From NCBI GenBank assembly GCA_001312325.1, contig BBDJ01000025.1:1-64000 (forward strand): a DNA stretch of 64,000 bases, read 5' to 3'. This document shows, one piece after another, positions 30,243 through 41,795 of the stretch. The notes under the pieces were generated by a model that ran no database searches, was not told the origin of the DNA, and saw only the letters and a program-made list of their open reading frames with translations. The translations under genes were made by a program, and so were the position numbers. Position 1 is the first letter of the stretch; every line of letters begins with the position of its first letter. The stretch comes from Lysinibacillus pakistanensis (GTDB lineage Bacteria > Bacillota > Bacilli > Bacillales_A > Planococcaceae).

Positions 30243-32338
30243 CATACCCAGCCAAATGCTCGAGCAATCGTTGCTGTTAGCCATGTTACCCCGATAGCGA
30301 TAGCCGTTGGAATTAAAAATGACATAAATGTCCATTTTGGACTCTTAGTTTCTTTATAAATATTCACCAAAGTGGTTCCACATGGGAAGTGTAGGAGAGA
30401 GAAAAGCATCATATTTAAAGCTGTCAGCCACGTCCAGCCTTGGTCGATAAACACTTGCTTAAGCTTCGATAAATCCTCAATTTCAAGCATAGCCCCCTGA
30501 GATAAATAAGCCATGATGAGGATAGGAATAACAATTTCATTAGCAGGAAGTCCCAGAATAAAGGCAGCCATAATAAAGCCATCCATGCCTAAAGCCTGAC
30601 CAAATGGATCTAAAAAAATTCACAAAGTGCATTAAAATACTTGTATCGCCAATGTATATATTAGCGCAGATCCAAGTCAAAATAGATGCAGGTGCTGCAA
30701 CGATTACCGCTCTTTTTAAAACATTCCATGCTTTATCGATACTTGCTCGCAAAATTGTATTCCAAAACTTTGGTTTTCGGAATGGTGGTAGCTCTAGCGT
30801 GTAATGAGTAGGAACACCCTTTAAAGCTGTTTTAGATAGTCCCCAGGATACCGTTAATGTTACGACTACACCTAGCAAAACAAATCCTATTAAAATGGCT
30901 GCTGTCATAAATGTACCAGCTGCTCCTGTAAACCCAGTTACCATAAAGAGCGAGGCTAATAAAATAAGCGTTGGCCATCTCCCGTTACAAGGAACAAAAT
31001 TATTGGTTAAAATCGCTAACATTCGTTCACGAGGGGATTCTATAATTCTAGTAGATAGAATAGCTGCCGCATTACAGCCAAAGCCCATAGCCATTGTTAA
31101 AGATTGCTTTCCATGACCACCTGCTCGTTTAAATAAACGGTCCATGTTAAATGCAACGCGAGGTAAATAGCCGTAGTTTTCTAGTAATGCAAAGATAGGG
31201 AAGAAGATAGCCATTGGTGGCAGCATCACACTAATCACCCAGCCAGTTCCTCTAAATAGCCCAAGCACTAAAATACCATGGAGCCACTCAGGCGCATGCA
31301 TTGCTTCAAAAAGGTATGTGAGCTTACTCTCCAGAAAGCCAAATAAGCTTGCTAGCATATCGGATGGAATATTTGCTCCAGCAATCGTAATATAAAAAAA
31401 TAGTCCCAAGCATGAGGAGCATAATTGGGAATCCCCAAATGCGAGATGTGAAAATTTCATCTAATTTATCAGATCTGTACAGAGCTGTATGCTGTTGGGA
31501 CACTACCTTTTTACATAACGATTTACTTTTTGCATAAATATCGCTAACGATTTCATCTCGAATGTCCTTGTTCGAAACTTCTCTTACTTCAGCTAAAATT
31601 GCCTTTAAGGAGCTATGATTTAACACTGATCGGGACTCCATTTGTGCTCACCTCTCGCTGTCTATTATTGTTATGATTGTGTAGCTTTACAATTAAATCC
31701 TCATCTCCGTCAAGTAAGCGAAGGGCAACCCATCTTGAGGGATATTTATCATCAAAATAGCCATTAAGTTTAGATTCTATTTTGGATATTGCTTCCTCAA
31801 TCTCTCTTGAATAGGTCATACGATAAGGAGTTGTAATGATCTGCCCATTGACGAGCTGATTCAATGTATCCAACAATTGTTCAATTCCTTTTTTATTTCT
31901 TGCTGATATTTTGACAACAGGGACTCCTAGCTCGCGTGCCAATTTCTTTTCATCAATCTGAATACTCTTCTTCTCTGCTTCATCTATTAAATTGATACAT
32001 ATAATGACATTGTTGGTCATTTCTAATACCTGTAGTGCAAGATTTAAATTTCTTTCTAAAGAAGTTGCATCAAGCACGACAATCGTTGCATCAGGCTGAT
32101 CAAAAATAATATAATCTCTTGCCACTTCTTCATCTGTCGAATTGGAGAATAGAGAGTAGGTTCCTGGTAAATCCACAAGTACATATTGTTCACCCTTGTG
32201 TTCAAAGAAGCCTTCAGCATGAACAACCGTTTTTCCTGGCCAGTTTCCCGTATGCTGTTTCAATCCTGTTAATGTATTAAACAATGTACTTTTGCCTGTA
32301 TTCGGATTACCTGCTAAAGCTATTTTATTTACTCTCAT
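30242..32338 (-). CDS. feoB: ferrous iron transporter FeoB, frameshifted
   Basis: About 697 residues once three indels (extra T runs near 30615 and 31392; extra base near 31625) are removed. The GTPase domain has G1 GNPNTGKST, G3 DLPGTYS, G4 INLID and a following helical insertion. The two Gate repeats carry LFRGTGWVISVMLP, GFGCNAAAILSTRIIESPRE and PCNGRWPTLI, and the C-terminal helices include LPANEIVIPILIMAY and FPCGTTLVNIYKET. It takes up Fe2+ across the membrane, powered or gated by GTP. It overlaps feoA by 14 nt. A conventional FeoC is not visible downstream. Confidence 0.93.
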
Positions 32339-32588
32339 TTTGTTCCTCCCTTACAATTTCGCCCAAAATCTTAGAGCTTTCATCATTACGTAAAGCAATA
32401 GTCGTATTACTAACACGGTATGCGACTGGATCTCCTAAAGGACTTTTGCGAAGAACCGAGATTTCGGCTCCTTTCACAAAGCCTAAATCTAATAATCTTC
32501 TTCTTAAAGGACCCTCAATATTTATTTCTTTTATTAAAAAGCAATCGCCAAATGAGCATTTTGAAAGTGATGTTAAGTTTTTAGTCAT
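32325..32588 (-). CDS. feoA: ferrous iron transport accessory protein FeoA
   Basis: Intact 87-residue SH3-like protein: LRRRLLDLGFVKGAEISVLR, then DPVAYRVSNTTIALRNDE, the standard FeoA core. It overlaps feoB, so the two are translationally coupled. A near-palindrome GTTTCTTTAAGGAAAC lies 49 bp upstream at 32637-32652; no clear Fur box was found. Confidence 0.92.
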   Translation of the reverse strand: MTKNLTSLSKCSFGDCFLIKEINIEGPLRRRLLDLGFVKGAEISVLRKSPLGDPVAYRVSNTTIALRNDESSKILGEIVREEQNESK

Positions 32589-33085
32589 GGGCAGTTTTTA
32601 TTCCCTTCTATAATAATATTTCCTTAATTATATATTGTTTCTTTAAGGAAACTTTATTTAAGCATATTCCCGTAATATGGCTAATGTCAATGATTTTCTA
32701 ATTTTTTTTAGAGGAAACAATGGTAAGAGACCTTATCCTGCAATTTTTTTGATTCTTATAGGTTGTATTAGTAAAGGGAAATACGGTACAGATTTCCCTA
32801 TTTATTATGGTTTTTTTTCATGAAGAACACATCAAATTAAATGTATTTTTGCTTATGGTATAGCCCAACTTTAAATTTTAATATTTTACTTAAGAGACGT
32901 AATGTCTTCATCTAAATTTAGAAGTAATAAATGATTCTTATAAGTAACAAAATTGTATTGATATTTTGAATTAAATGGTAGGTAAATTCATCTATTTTGA
33001 AAAAAAATATATTTTTTAACCTATTTTTAACCTTGGAACCGTAATGTGTTAGGAAAAGCAATGTTTTTTTGAAGGAGGTTTAAGA
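32589..33085. other. 497-bp AT-rich divergent intergenic region
   Basis: Holds promoters for feoAB (minus) and the collar-protein cluster (plus). TTGAAGGAGG lies just before 33086. A near-palindrome is at 32637-32652. I see no gene or Fur consensus in the remaining AT-rich stretch. Confidence 0.5.
32637..32652. promoter_or_regulatory. near-palindromic candidate operator upstream of feoAB
   Basis: GTTTCTTTAAGGAAAC, symmetric except for one base pair, with a related half-site (TTTCCTTAA) at 32620-32628. It does not match Fur. It could be bound by another metal or redox regulator. Confidence 0.4.
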
Positions 33086-33592
33086 ATGGATCAATTTGTC
33101 GGAGAAATTCGATTGTTTGCTGGGGATTATGCGCCAGATGGCTGGGCACTTTGTAATGGTCAACTACTATCTATTTCCGAAAATGAAATACTTTTTTTCT
33201 TTGATTGGCACAACGTATGGGGAGATGGTCAAACAACCTTTGCATTACCCAATTTTCAAGGCAGGGTTGTGGTACATCAAGGACAGAATCCAACGACTGG
33301 CACTACCTTTGTCAATGGTCAAATGGGAGGGGTGGAATCTGTCACATTAATCTCATCACAGCTTCCTGCACATACACACCAGGTAAAAGCTTCTTCTCTT
33401 GATGGCACAACACCTAGTCCAGAAAATGCTGTTTGGGCAAAAGATATACAATATTCGACACAGCCACCAAATGGCACAATGAATGCCGCCATCGTTTCAA
33501 GTGTTGGAGGAAACGCTCCTCATAACAATTTAATGCCGTTTTTAACAATTAGTTACATTATTGCCCTTTACGGTATTTATCCAACGGAATAG
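33086..33592 (+). CDS. tail-collar domain protein 1, with compensating indels
   Basis: 168 residues, Tail Collar / microcystin-dependent protein (MdpB) type. The N-terminal motif is GEIRLFAGDYAPDGWALCNG, then TFALPNFQGRVVVHQG, a His-rich segment (QLPAHTHQV) and the end NNLMPFLTISYIIALYGIYP. Compared with its two neighbours the segment at about residues 34-45 is out of frame: an extra T at 33189-33195 and a missing G near 33219 cancel, and corrected it reads SLIGTTYGGDGQ. No phage genes are present. First of three tandem paralogues with GGAGG ribosome sites. Confidence 0.85.
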   Translation: MDQFVGEIRLFAGDYAPDGWALCNGQLLSISENEILFFFDWHNVWGDGQTTFALPNFQGRVVVHQGQNPTTGTTFVNGQMGGVESVTLISSQLPAHTHQVKASSLDGTTPSPENAVWAKDIQYSTQPPNGTMNAAIVSSVGGNAPHNNLMPFLTISYIIALYGIYPTE

Positions 33593-33604
33593 GAGGTATG
33601 AAGG

Positions 33605-34105
33605 ATGAGTGAACAATATCTAGGTGAAATTCGATTGTTTGGCTTTGGGACAGTTCCAAGTGGCTGGGCACGATGCGACGGCCAAGTATTGCAAATTAAT
33701 ACAAACCAAGCGCTTTATTCAATATTAGGAGCAACTTATGGTGGTAATGGCTCCTCGACATTTGCATTACCTGATTTAAGGGGAAGAGTCCCAGTTCATG
33801 TAAGTAGTAGTATCACACGTGGACAAAAAGCAGGAGAAGAGGCACATGTATTAACAACTAATGAGATGCCGACTCATACACATATTGTTAATGGTAGTTC
33901 AGAGAGTGCTACGTTGAAAGTGGCTACTGGAAATGTATGGGGTACATCCACTAATAATATTTATTCTGTCAATCAACCAAATACTAATATGAACACGCAA
34001 GCATTGTCAACATCAGGAAATTCGCAGCCACATCAAAATATGCAGCCATACAGTGTCGCTAATTACTGCATAGCTTTAGTCGGAATTTATCCATCAAGAA
34101 ATTAG
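33605..34105 (+). CDS. tail-collar domain protein 2
   Basis: Intact, 166 residues. LGEIRLFGFGTVPSGWARCD, ILGATYGGNGSSTFALPDLR, NEMPTHTHIV and QPYSVANYCIALVGIYP follow the same order as in its neighbours. AGGAGG lies 12 nt after the stop of protein 1, so the three form one operon. In phages this domain caps short fibres; in bacteria without phage genes its role is unknown, but it probably forms trimers or needs an assembly partner. Confidence 0.9.
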   Translation: MSEQYLGEIRLFGFGTVPSGWARCDGQVLQINTNQALYSILGATYGGNGSSTFALPDLRGRVPVHVSSSITRGQKAGEEAHVLTTNEMPTHTHIVNGSSESATLKVATGNVWGTSTNNIYSVNQPNTNMNTQALSTSGNSQPHQNMQPYSVANYCIALVGIYPSRN

Positions 34106-34126
34106 AAAAAAGGAGGTGGGGGTAAA

Positions 34127-34651
34127 GTGTCAGAAGCATATATTGGAGAAATTAGAATATTTGGTGGTAATTTTGCACCAAAAGACTGGGCTTTGTGCGA
34201 TGGCCAGATAATAAACATTGCCACGAATAGTGCATTATATGCTATTTTGGGTAACAGATACGGAGGAGATGGAAAAACAACGTTTGCTTTACCAAATTTA
34301 AATGGGAGGGCAGCGCTTCATCAAGGAACTGGTGTAGGGTTAACACCAAGAAATGTTGGAGAATCTGGGGGTTCAGCTACTGTTACATTATTAACCACTC
34401 AAATGCCTAGTCATAATCATATTGCTACTTGTAACAATACTCAACCATCAAATAATGAGCCAACTGGAGCAATATGGACCGATCAACAAGGGAAAGGTTC
34501 TGTTCCTCTCTATACGCCACAAGTAAATAAACAAATGAATCTAATGACGATGGATGTAGCTGGGGGAAGTCAACCACATAATAATATGCAACCATATTTA
34601 GGGCTAAACTTTATTATTTGTTTATATGGGGATTGGCCTCCTAAGGGTTAA
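34127..34651 (+). CDS. tail-collar domain protein 3
   Basis: GTG start preceded by AAAAGGAGGTGGGGG; 174 residues. GEIRIFGGNFAPKDWALCDG, ILGNRYGGDGKTTFALPNLN, TQMPSHNHIATCNN and MQPYLGLNFIICLYGDWPPK are diagnostic. It lies only 45 nt before the true start of the giant SLH protein, whose ribosome site follows. It differs from 1 and 2 by a Cys in the His-rich loop and a Trp-Pro-Pro tail, suggesting specialised subunits. Confidence 0.9.
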   Translation: MSEAYIGEIRIFGGNFAPKDWALCDGQIINIATNSALYAILGNRYGGDGKTTFALPNLNGRAALHQGTGVGLTPRNVGESGGSATVTLLTTQMPSHNHIATCNNTQPSNNEPTGAIWTDQQGKGSVPLYTPQVNKQMNLMTMDVAGGSQPHNNMQPYLGLNFIICLYGDWPPKG

Positions 34652-34696
34652 CGATTCATTAAATGAAGGGTGTGGAACCAAGAAGGAGACTATAGA

Positions 34697-37600
34697 ATGG
34701 GAAAAAAAGATATTAACAATAACCCTGTGTTTGGTGTTAGTCGTTTTTAGTCAATTGGCAGGAATAGGGTTTGTGTCACCTTTAAAAGTAGAGGCAGCCG
34801 CTTGCGATTCTCCCGATTTCCCGAAGTGTATACAGGATTTAACACAAGCTTCGTGGAAAGATGATACAAATAATGGCTTTGTAGTGAGTGGTATTCCTGG
34901 TGATGATGGTATTAATATATTCAAGTATAGCAATGGATCACAATTTCCAGCTGGTTATTATTTTGATGCAGATGAATATTCACCACCAAAATCAATTAGA
35001 ATTTCTGCTGGAGAAAGCTTTGCAGGTGGGATCTTCGATTTAAAATCAATAAAGATTAATACTATTAATAAACATCTTGAAAACGATGCATTATCCTTAA
35101 CAATTCAAGGGTATGATGGAGCAGGAAACCCAAAAGGAAATCCTGTAACTTTTAAGACAGTTGCAAATCATGAACCTATTTATGAAATTCCTATTAATAT
35201 AGAGGGTATCAACTCATTTGTCATTACTGCGAGTGTACAATTTATACCTACTGTACAGGCGGGACTATGGGATTTAACATTTACTCAATTTACGATTGAT
35301 ATCCCAAATAATAATCCGCCGACAATTTCAAATGGTACTATTACTACCTCAAATATTACTACATCAGGAGTACAATTGGACTGGGCTAAAGCATCTGATG
35401 ATATAACAACTCAAGAGGATTTAGAATATCATGTCTATCAATCTAGTAGTAACAATATTGGTACGGTTAGTACAATTGAATCGAATGGTACACCGTTAGG
35501 CAGCTATGTCAAGGATAGTAATTCCTTTAATGTCACAGGTCTTGCTGCCAATACTACCTATTATTTTAATGTCATTGTCAAAGATACCGATGGCAATAAG
35601 AGTGCATATACGATGCAGCAGGTAACAACCCTTGCCTTAAATAAACCACCGACATCCAGTAATGGAACCATAGATGTAAACGAGGGTCAAGTGTATACAT
35701 TTAATAGTACTTCCTTTGCTTTTTCAGATGAAGATGCTGGAGATACTTTGAAACAGATTCAAATCTCTACTATCCCAAATAGCGGACAGCTCTTTCTTGA
35801 TAGCAATAATAATCAGCAATTTGATGGTGGGGAAGCTATTACAAATGGTATGACAATCAGTAAGGCTAATTTAGATGCAGGTAATTTAAAATATATTACA
35901 GAAAATGGATCTTCTTCATCTTTTACATTTAAGGTAAGCGATGGTATTGATTTTAGTACTGTCTATACGATGAGTCTAATCGTCAATGCACGTCCAGCAG
36001 TGACAATTTCAACAAATAAACCTAGTCCAACAAATAGCCTTCCAATTTTTATAGCCATTGTTTTCAGTGGGTCAGTGACAGGCTTTACGGTTGGGGATAT
36101 AGAAGTTACAAATGGAAATGTGACAGCACTGTCAGGAATTGGTAACACATATACAGCCCTAGTATCACCTATTGCAGATGGAGCTGTGAAAATCAAAATT
36201 CCTGAAAAGGTAGTTGCAAATGGTGGAGGTGCATTAAATAAAGCATCAAATGAATTACAAATAATCTATGATGGTACACCACCTACCGAAATTGGCCTTA
36301 GTAATACTACTGTACAAGAAATGAAGCCTATTGGTACAACTGTTGGGACATTGACAGCAACAGATTCAGGAAGCTCGCAAACATTCAAGTATTCATTACA
36401 GTCTGGGGATACAAGCTTCTTTACGATTGATGGAAATGTATTAAAGACAAATATGTTGTTTGAATATGATACGAAAAATAGTTATAAGATTACGATAAGA
36501 GTAACAGATGAGGCTGGCAATACGTTTGATAAGGAGTTTACAATCCAGATTACTAAAAATAATGCACCAACAGGCTCTATTATGATTAATAATGGGGCAG
36601 CATATACAAATTCTACTAATGTTATCTTAACAATGACGGCAACTGATTTAGAAGGAGAAGCGATAGAAATGCGCTTTTCGAATGATGGTACTACTTGGTC
36701 CAGTTGGGAGTCAAAAGTATCTACGAAAAGTTGGACATTGTTAATTGGCGATGGTAGTAAAACAGTTTATATGCAACTAAGGGATACTGCTGGCAATATA
36801 TCAAATACATTCTCAGATACAATTGTACTAGATACAACACCTCCAGTCATAACAGGAGTTACAAATAACGGTCTTTACAACACCGACGTAACAATCAGCT
36901 TTAATGAAGGAACGGCTACCTTGAATGGAGTTGTTTTCACAAGTGGAGCCACTGTAAGTACATCTGGAAATTATACTTTGGTAGTAACAGATAGTGCAGG
37001 TAATACGACAACCATTACATTTGTGATTGATAAAGCTCTGCCAAAAGCTGTAGAGGTGAAGATCAAATCGAATAACCTGGATCCTACAAAGGCTAAGGTA
37101 GGAGATACGATCACATTAACAATGAAAACAGATAAGAATATCCAAATACCGACAATTACCATTGCGGGGAAAACTGCAACTGTAACGGGAGCCGCCACAA
37201 ACTGGCAGGCAACATATGTTATAGCGAATGGTGATTTAGAGGGAAAAGCACCTTTTACCATTAACTTTAAAGATTTACAGGGCAATTCAGCAACAGAGGT
37301 AACGGACGTAACTGACGGAAGCTATGTCATAGTCGATGGTATAAAGCCAACTGTAAAGAAGGTGACAATGGCTTCAAATAATGCTAATCCAGCAGTTGCT
37401 AAGGTAGACGATGTTATCACAATCGACTTTGAGACAAGTGAGGATATTCAATCACCAAATGTAAAGATCCTAGGACAAACAGCAAATGTAAGCGGTAAAG
37501 GTGATGGAGATGCTAAAACATGGCAAGCAAGCTATACGCTGAAGCCCGGAGACACAGAGGGACCAATTAGCTTTACAGTTGATTATCAAGATTTAGCAGG

Positions 37601-39646
37601 GAATGACGGCTTACAGGTAACCAAGGTTACATCAGGAACAATTGTGATGTTTGATAAAAAGGCTCCTGAAATAACAACCTACTTCCCAGCGCATCAGGCA
37701 ATTGATGTTCAGCCTACAGACAATCTCGTGTTAACATTTAATGAAAAAAATCTTACCTGTAACTAGTAAAAACATTATCATTCGAAATGCTACGGGTAAC
37801 CAAATTGTCGAAACAATTGGTGTTACACAAGTAAATGTTTCTATTACTAATGAAACTGTGACAATAAATCCTACAGTGGATTTGGCCCTTAACACTGCTT
37901 ACAGCATTCAAATTGATGCAGGAGCATTTACTGATTTAGCGGGCAATGCTTATAAAGGGATTACTGATAATACTTCCTGGAATTTTACGACTAGCGTACT
38001 GCCAACATACACAGTTACGTATGACGGTAACGGAGATGGTGGGGGCAAAGTGCCAACAGATTCGAAGCAGTATAAAAGTCAGGAGACAATCACAGTACTG
38101 GGCAATACAGGTAATTTAATGAAAGCAGGCTATACATTTGTAGGATGGAATACGAAGGCTGATGGAAAAGGTGTTACTTATAAAGATGGGCAAACGATTC
38201 AAATGGGGAAAGAAAATTTGATATTATATGCTTTATGGTCTAAAAATTCTGTACCGGGAGATGGAGGATTATCAACTCCGAATCCTACTTCAACACCTGA
38301 CCCTGTTGCACCAAGTAATCAATTAAAGGTGAATGTTGTAGATCCGAGTATGCCAGACGAGGTGCTCCTGCAAACAATGTTAACACGTGTATTTAGTAAC
38401 GGTAGTTTCCAGGATACAGTAAACTTTACGGTTGCAAATGCAAACGAGTTTCTCCGAAAATTAGCGAATAAGGAAGAAAAAAAGATCTCGACTTGTGATA
38501 CCCGATATGGAACAACCAGCAAGTGAAACAAAGGTGATACTGGCTAGAGAGGCTGCCAAACGATTAATAGAGGGCAAATCACATTTTGGTATAGGTATGG
38601 GAATAGTCAAAATTGATGTTCCTTTTGCTTCAATGAATGATTTCGATGAAGATATTTATTTCCGAATGGTACCGATTAAGGATGCACTACGGCAGAAAGC
38701 TATCGAGGAGCGGGCTAAACAAGCAGAAAAAGTCTTACAACAGAGTAATGGCGCTAATGTAAAGCTTGTTGGTCAACCAATATCTATTGACACAAATCTA
38801 CAAAATCGTCAGGTGACATTGCTGCTACCATTACCAGCGAACATAACATCAGCTCAACGGGAAAATATAATGGTTTACGTAGAGCACAGTAATGGAACAC
38901 ATGAATTAATACGTGGGCGTTTTGTAGAATTTACGAAAGGGAAAACAGGTATTGCCTTTGATGTACAACACTTTTCTACTTTTTCTTTACTATATGTAGA
39001 ACAAGGACAGGAAGAAGAGCAACCAGAAAAGGAACCTATAGAGGTAGACAGAACATTTGCCTCCTATATTCAAGGCTACACAGATGGCACTTTCCGTCCG
39101 AATGCAAATGTCACACGTGCGCAAATAGCAGCGATGCTGGCAAGAAACCTAAGTGACAATGATGTACCAGAGACATCTAATTTATTTTATGCGGATACAG
39201 CTACTTCTTGGGCAAAAAATGACATTGAGTATATTCGAACGCAAGGAATCATGCAAGGACGTCTTGATCACTCATTTGGTCCGAATGATATGATTACTAG
39301 AGCTCAAATGGCGGTTATTGCTGTGAGGTGGATTGATAAGCAATGTGTAGAAGAATCTACAGATACCCCATATTGTGAAGTGACGGCAAGTGGCGAAACA
39401 TATAGTGATGTGGCTGCTACGCATTGGGCGGCAAAAGAAATCGATCGCATAAGCGCAATGGGAATAATGGTTGGCTCAGGCAATGGACAATTTAGACCTG
39501 AAGAGAAACTAACACGCGCTCAGGCAGTAAAGGTACTGAATCGTATCTTTAATCGTCCAATACCGACTGAGGAAACAGAACAAATCTTCAAGGATATACC
39601 AAAAGAGCATTGGGCTTTCTTTGAGATTCAAGCCGCAGCAAAATAA
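34697..39646 (+). CDS. giant SLH-anchored surface adhesin, frameshifted
   Basis: About 1,648 residues. True start ATG at 34697 with AGAAGGAG. Signal peptide KKILTITLCLVLVVFSQLAG ends at VEAAA. The domain order is: a lectin-like N-terminal region, Fn3-like (TTSGVQLDWAKASDD), cadherin-like (DEDAGDTLKQIQISTIPNSG and TVQEMKPIGTTVGTLTATDS), several bacterial Ig-like repeats (TKAKVGDTITLTMKTDKNIQ, AKVDDVITIDFETSEDIQ), a terminal Big domain, a Listeria-Bacteroides repeat (YTVTYDGNGDGGGKVPTDSK, GYTFVGWNTKADGKG) and three C-terminal SLH domains (YIQGYTDGTFRPNANVTRAQ, RLDHSFGPNDMITRAQMAV, GSGNGQFRPEEKLTRAQAVK). Extra A residues near 34700, 37744 and 38479 shift the frame. The collar trio precedes it in the same transcript direction. 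Confidence 0.88.
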
Positions 39647-39659
39647 GATCAATAAAACA

Positions 39660-39698
39660 AGCATACTAGGTGGAAAATGCCTAGTGTGCTTTTATTTT
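39660..39698 (+). terminator. terminator after the SLH adhesin
   Basis: AGCATACTAGG / CCTAGTGTGCT hairpin followed by TTTATTTT, 14 nt after the stop. The CTAGG core is shared with the hairpin at 39938-39967. Confidence 0.8.
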
Positions 39699-39937
39699 GT
39701 CGAAAACATAAGAAAGTTTTAATTTTGAAGGGGGGATTGCTGAATTGAAGAGAATATATGCACGATTGACTAGTATTCATGCTAGATAGAAAACTATTTA
39801 TGCTAATAAAATCTATGGTTATTTGCCTTTTACAAGACATCTGTGGTAGTAACAACAAAAAACGCCTGAGCCATCTTCATTAAACATTTATTCCATTGAA
39901 AAACTTTATTGGCATAATAGTTTTTTAATAACAAGAG

Positions 39938-39967
39938 ACACGCTAGGAGAATACAGCCTAGCGTGCT
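39938..39967 (-). terminator. terminator after the secreted helical-repeat protein
   Basis: CACGCTAGG / CCTAGCGTG hairpin downstream of the minus-strand gene that stops at 39991. The T tail is weak on that strand. The 39699-39937 interval has no supported gene. Confidence 0.6.
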
Positions 39968-39990
39968 TTAAATTCGAGCATAAACATCAA

Positions 39991-41293
39991 TTAATTTCTT
40001 ACAATTTGGAATGTACCAGATGTAGTTGTTTGAATATAAATTCGATTGCCATCAATTGTATAGTCAGCTGGCATTCTCTCCCCAAATTCATCGATACGGA
40101 CAATGTAGGAGTTGGAAGGTATATTTTCAATAATAATTTCCATATCAGCTTCATATTTAACAGGTTTTTTTATTTAATGTTGCCTGGAAATTGATACGAT
40201 TCAAATTTCGTGTAACTTGAATATCCATCACGCCACTACCCTCATTTAGAAGAGTTTCAAGTGGTGGAATGATGACCGTCATATTGGCTTTAGTTGTTAG
40301 TACGTATCGTTCTGTATCGATTTCAGAGTCTGCCACATTTATTTTAGCTTTATAGGTATTTTTGCTTTTAGTCATCTCTGTAGTTTTACCCGGTTCAGCG
40401 GCTGTATCTGATAAAGTCGGCGTTTTTGTCCCGTTCCCATTCTTCGATAATGAATACTTGCCGTTTACATAGTCTACTAATGTCCAAACATTTGGAACAA
40501 GCTCCTGTTGTACAGGTGTCAAGGCTTCAAATGCTGTTTTCACTGCTTGAACATCCTGAGCAGTGGAAGTTTTAGGTGATAAAGCTTTAATGGCATTTTC
40601 TACTTCCTTTGCTACAGTTTTATCTTTGACAACAAGTTGCTCAGCATCTAGTAAAAGCTGTTCAATCCCAGAAGGTAATGAGATGTTCGAATATTTTCGT
40701 AAAGCATTCAGCTCAGCTCGGGCATCAGCGACATCCTTATGAAAGTTCGTGCGAGACGAGTTTAACAATTTAATTTTATTGACCACTTTATCTGTAGAGG
40801 TATTCGGCAAGATAGAGGAGGTCAATATTTTTTGAGTTTGTGCGCTTACATAGGTTTTCTGTGCAGCATTCAAAGTATTATACCAATCTCTTGTTTCTAA
40901 GACATTTTGATAATAATTTACAGAAGTCGATTCAACAGAAGCTAATTTTTCTTCAATTTGAGCAGCAAGCTTACGATACGCAATTCTCGTTTGTTGATGA
41001 TAAGAAAGAGTAGCATAATTGGTTACATATTGTTTTTCGTTTTCATTTAAGGCGTTATAGGCTTTGAGAGCAGACTCTAACGATGTTTGGAAAGAAGCTG
41101 TTGTGTTATTAATATTTGAAATAAGCTGAATAACATTGGCGACATTCGAGTTATAGTTTGCAACATCGTATATGTAGGCTACTTTTGGCTGATTAGAGAA
41201 ATCGGTTGCAGCAGCTGTTGTAGCAGGTGTCGTATAAAGAAGTGAAGGGACTGCAACTAGGCTAGTAATGCTAGTCTTTTTTTTGTTTGTCAT
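39991..41293 (-). CDS. secreted helical-repeat protein, one frameshift
   Basis: About 434 residues. Start at 41293 with AGGAGG. A Lys-rich N-terminus and Ala/Thr-rich signal (TSITSLVAVPSLLYTTPATT) lead to a mature protein with at least three about 90-residue helical units marked by ALKAYNALNENEKQYVTNY, TRDWYNTLNAAQKTYVSA and VKTAFEALTPVQQELVPNVW. This aromatic-rich pattern is common in SLH-associated Bacillaceae proteins. A beta-rich C-terminal domain follows (NMTVIIPPLETLLNE, VTRNLNRINFQATLNK). Extra A near 40164 truncates it; the corrected tail ends YIQTTTSGTFQIVRN. No SLH domain is visible. Function unknown, probably cell-wall located. Confidence 0.75.
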
Positions 41294-41795
41294 AATATAA
41301 GAAAACCTCCTATTGGAAAAGTTTGTTGGCTGATAAGTCCTAAGTGAAAAATTGGGCATTGGATAGTTAGAATAGTATTCGATGATTTGAATTAATCTCT
41401 AAATACAAATTTTCCAGCCTAAGTTATGATGTTAAACCAATTTTATCATAGTTTAGGATTTTTTTATGTATATTTTGAGCGAATAGGTCAATAGGCTATA
41501 TGTTTTTTTATTGATTTTATGTCTTATGTACTTAAAACGAAGAAGAACTAATGAAAATCTTATAATTATTAAATCGGATTCGTTAATTGGTATATATGTC
41601 AATAAAAGGAAAAATAAATAAAAAAATTGTGTAAAGGTTTTGTATAGGTCGATTTTCTATAGTTAAGTGTGAGGGAAACTATCCAAAAGACTAGGTTCCT
41701 TATTGGTGAATAAATAGATGGCGTTACAAGAAGGGAGGATGAATTAGACCGTTTTATAAATCTATGAAATTTTAAAAGAATGGGAGGAAAAAAAT
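41294..41795. other. 502-bp divergent intergenic region
   Basis: AT-rich, holding leaders of two divergently transcribed exported proteins. GGGAGG precedes the GTG at 41796. I see no RNA gene, hairpin terminator or known operator. Confidence 0.4.

Noticed and set aside
33086..34651. Prophage tail module
   Set aside because: No capsid, terminase, portal, tape-measure, lysis or integrase gene is near; the collar genes lead into an SLH adhesin.
39699..39937. Small TTG-start ORF after GAAGGGGGG
   Set aside because: Only about 15 codons, with no conserved feature; it lies between two terminators.
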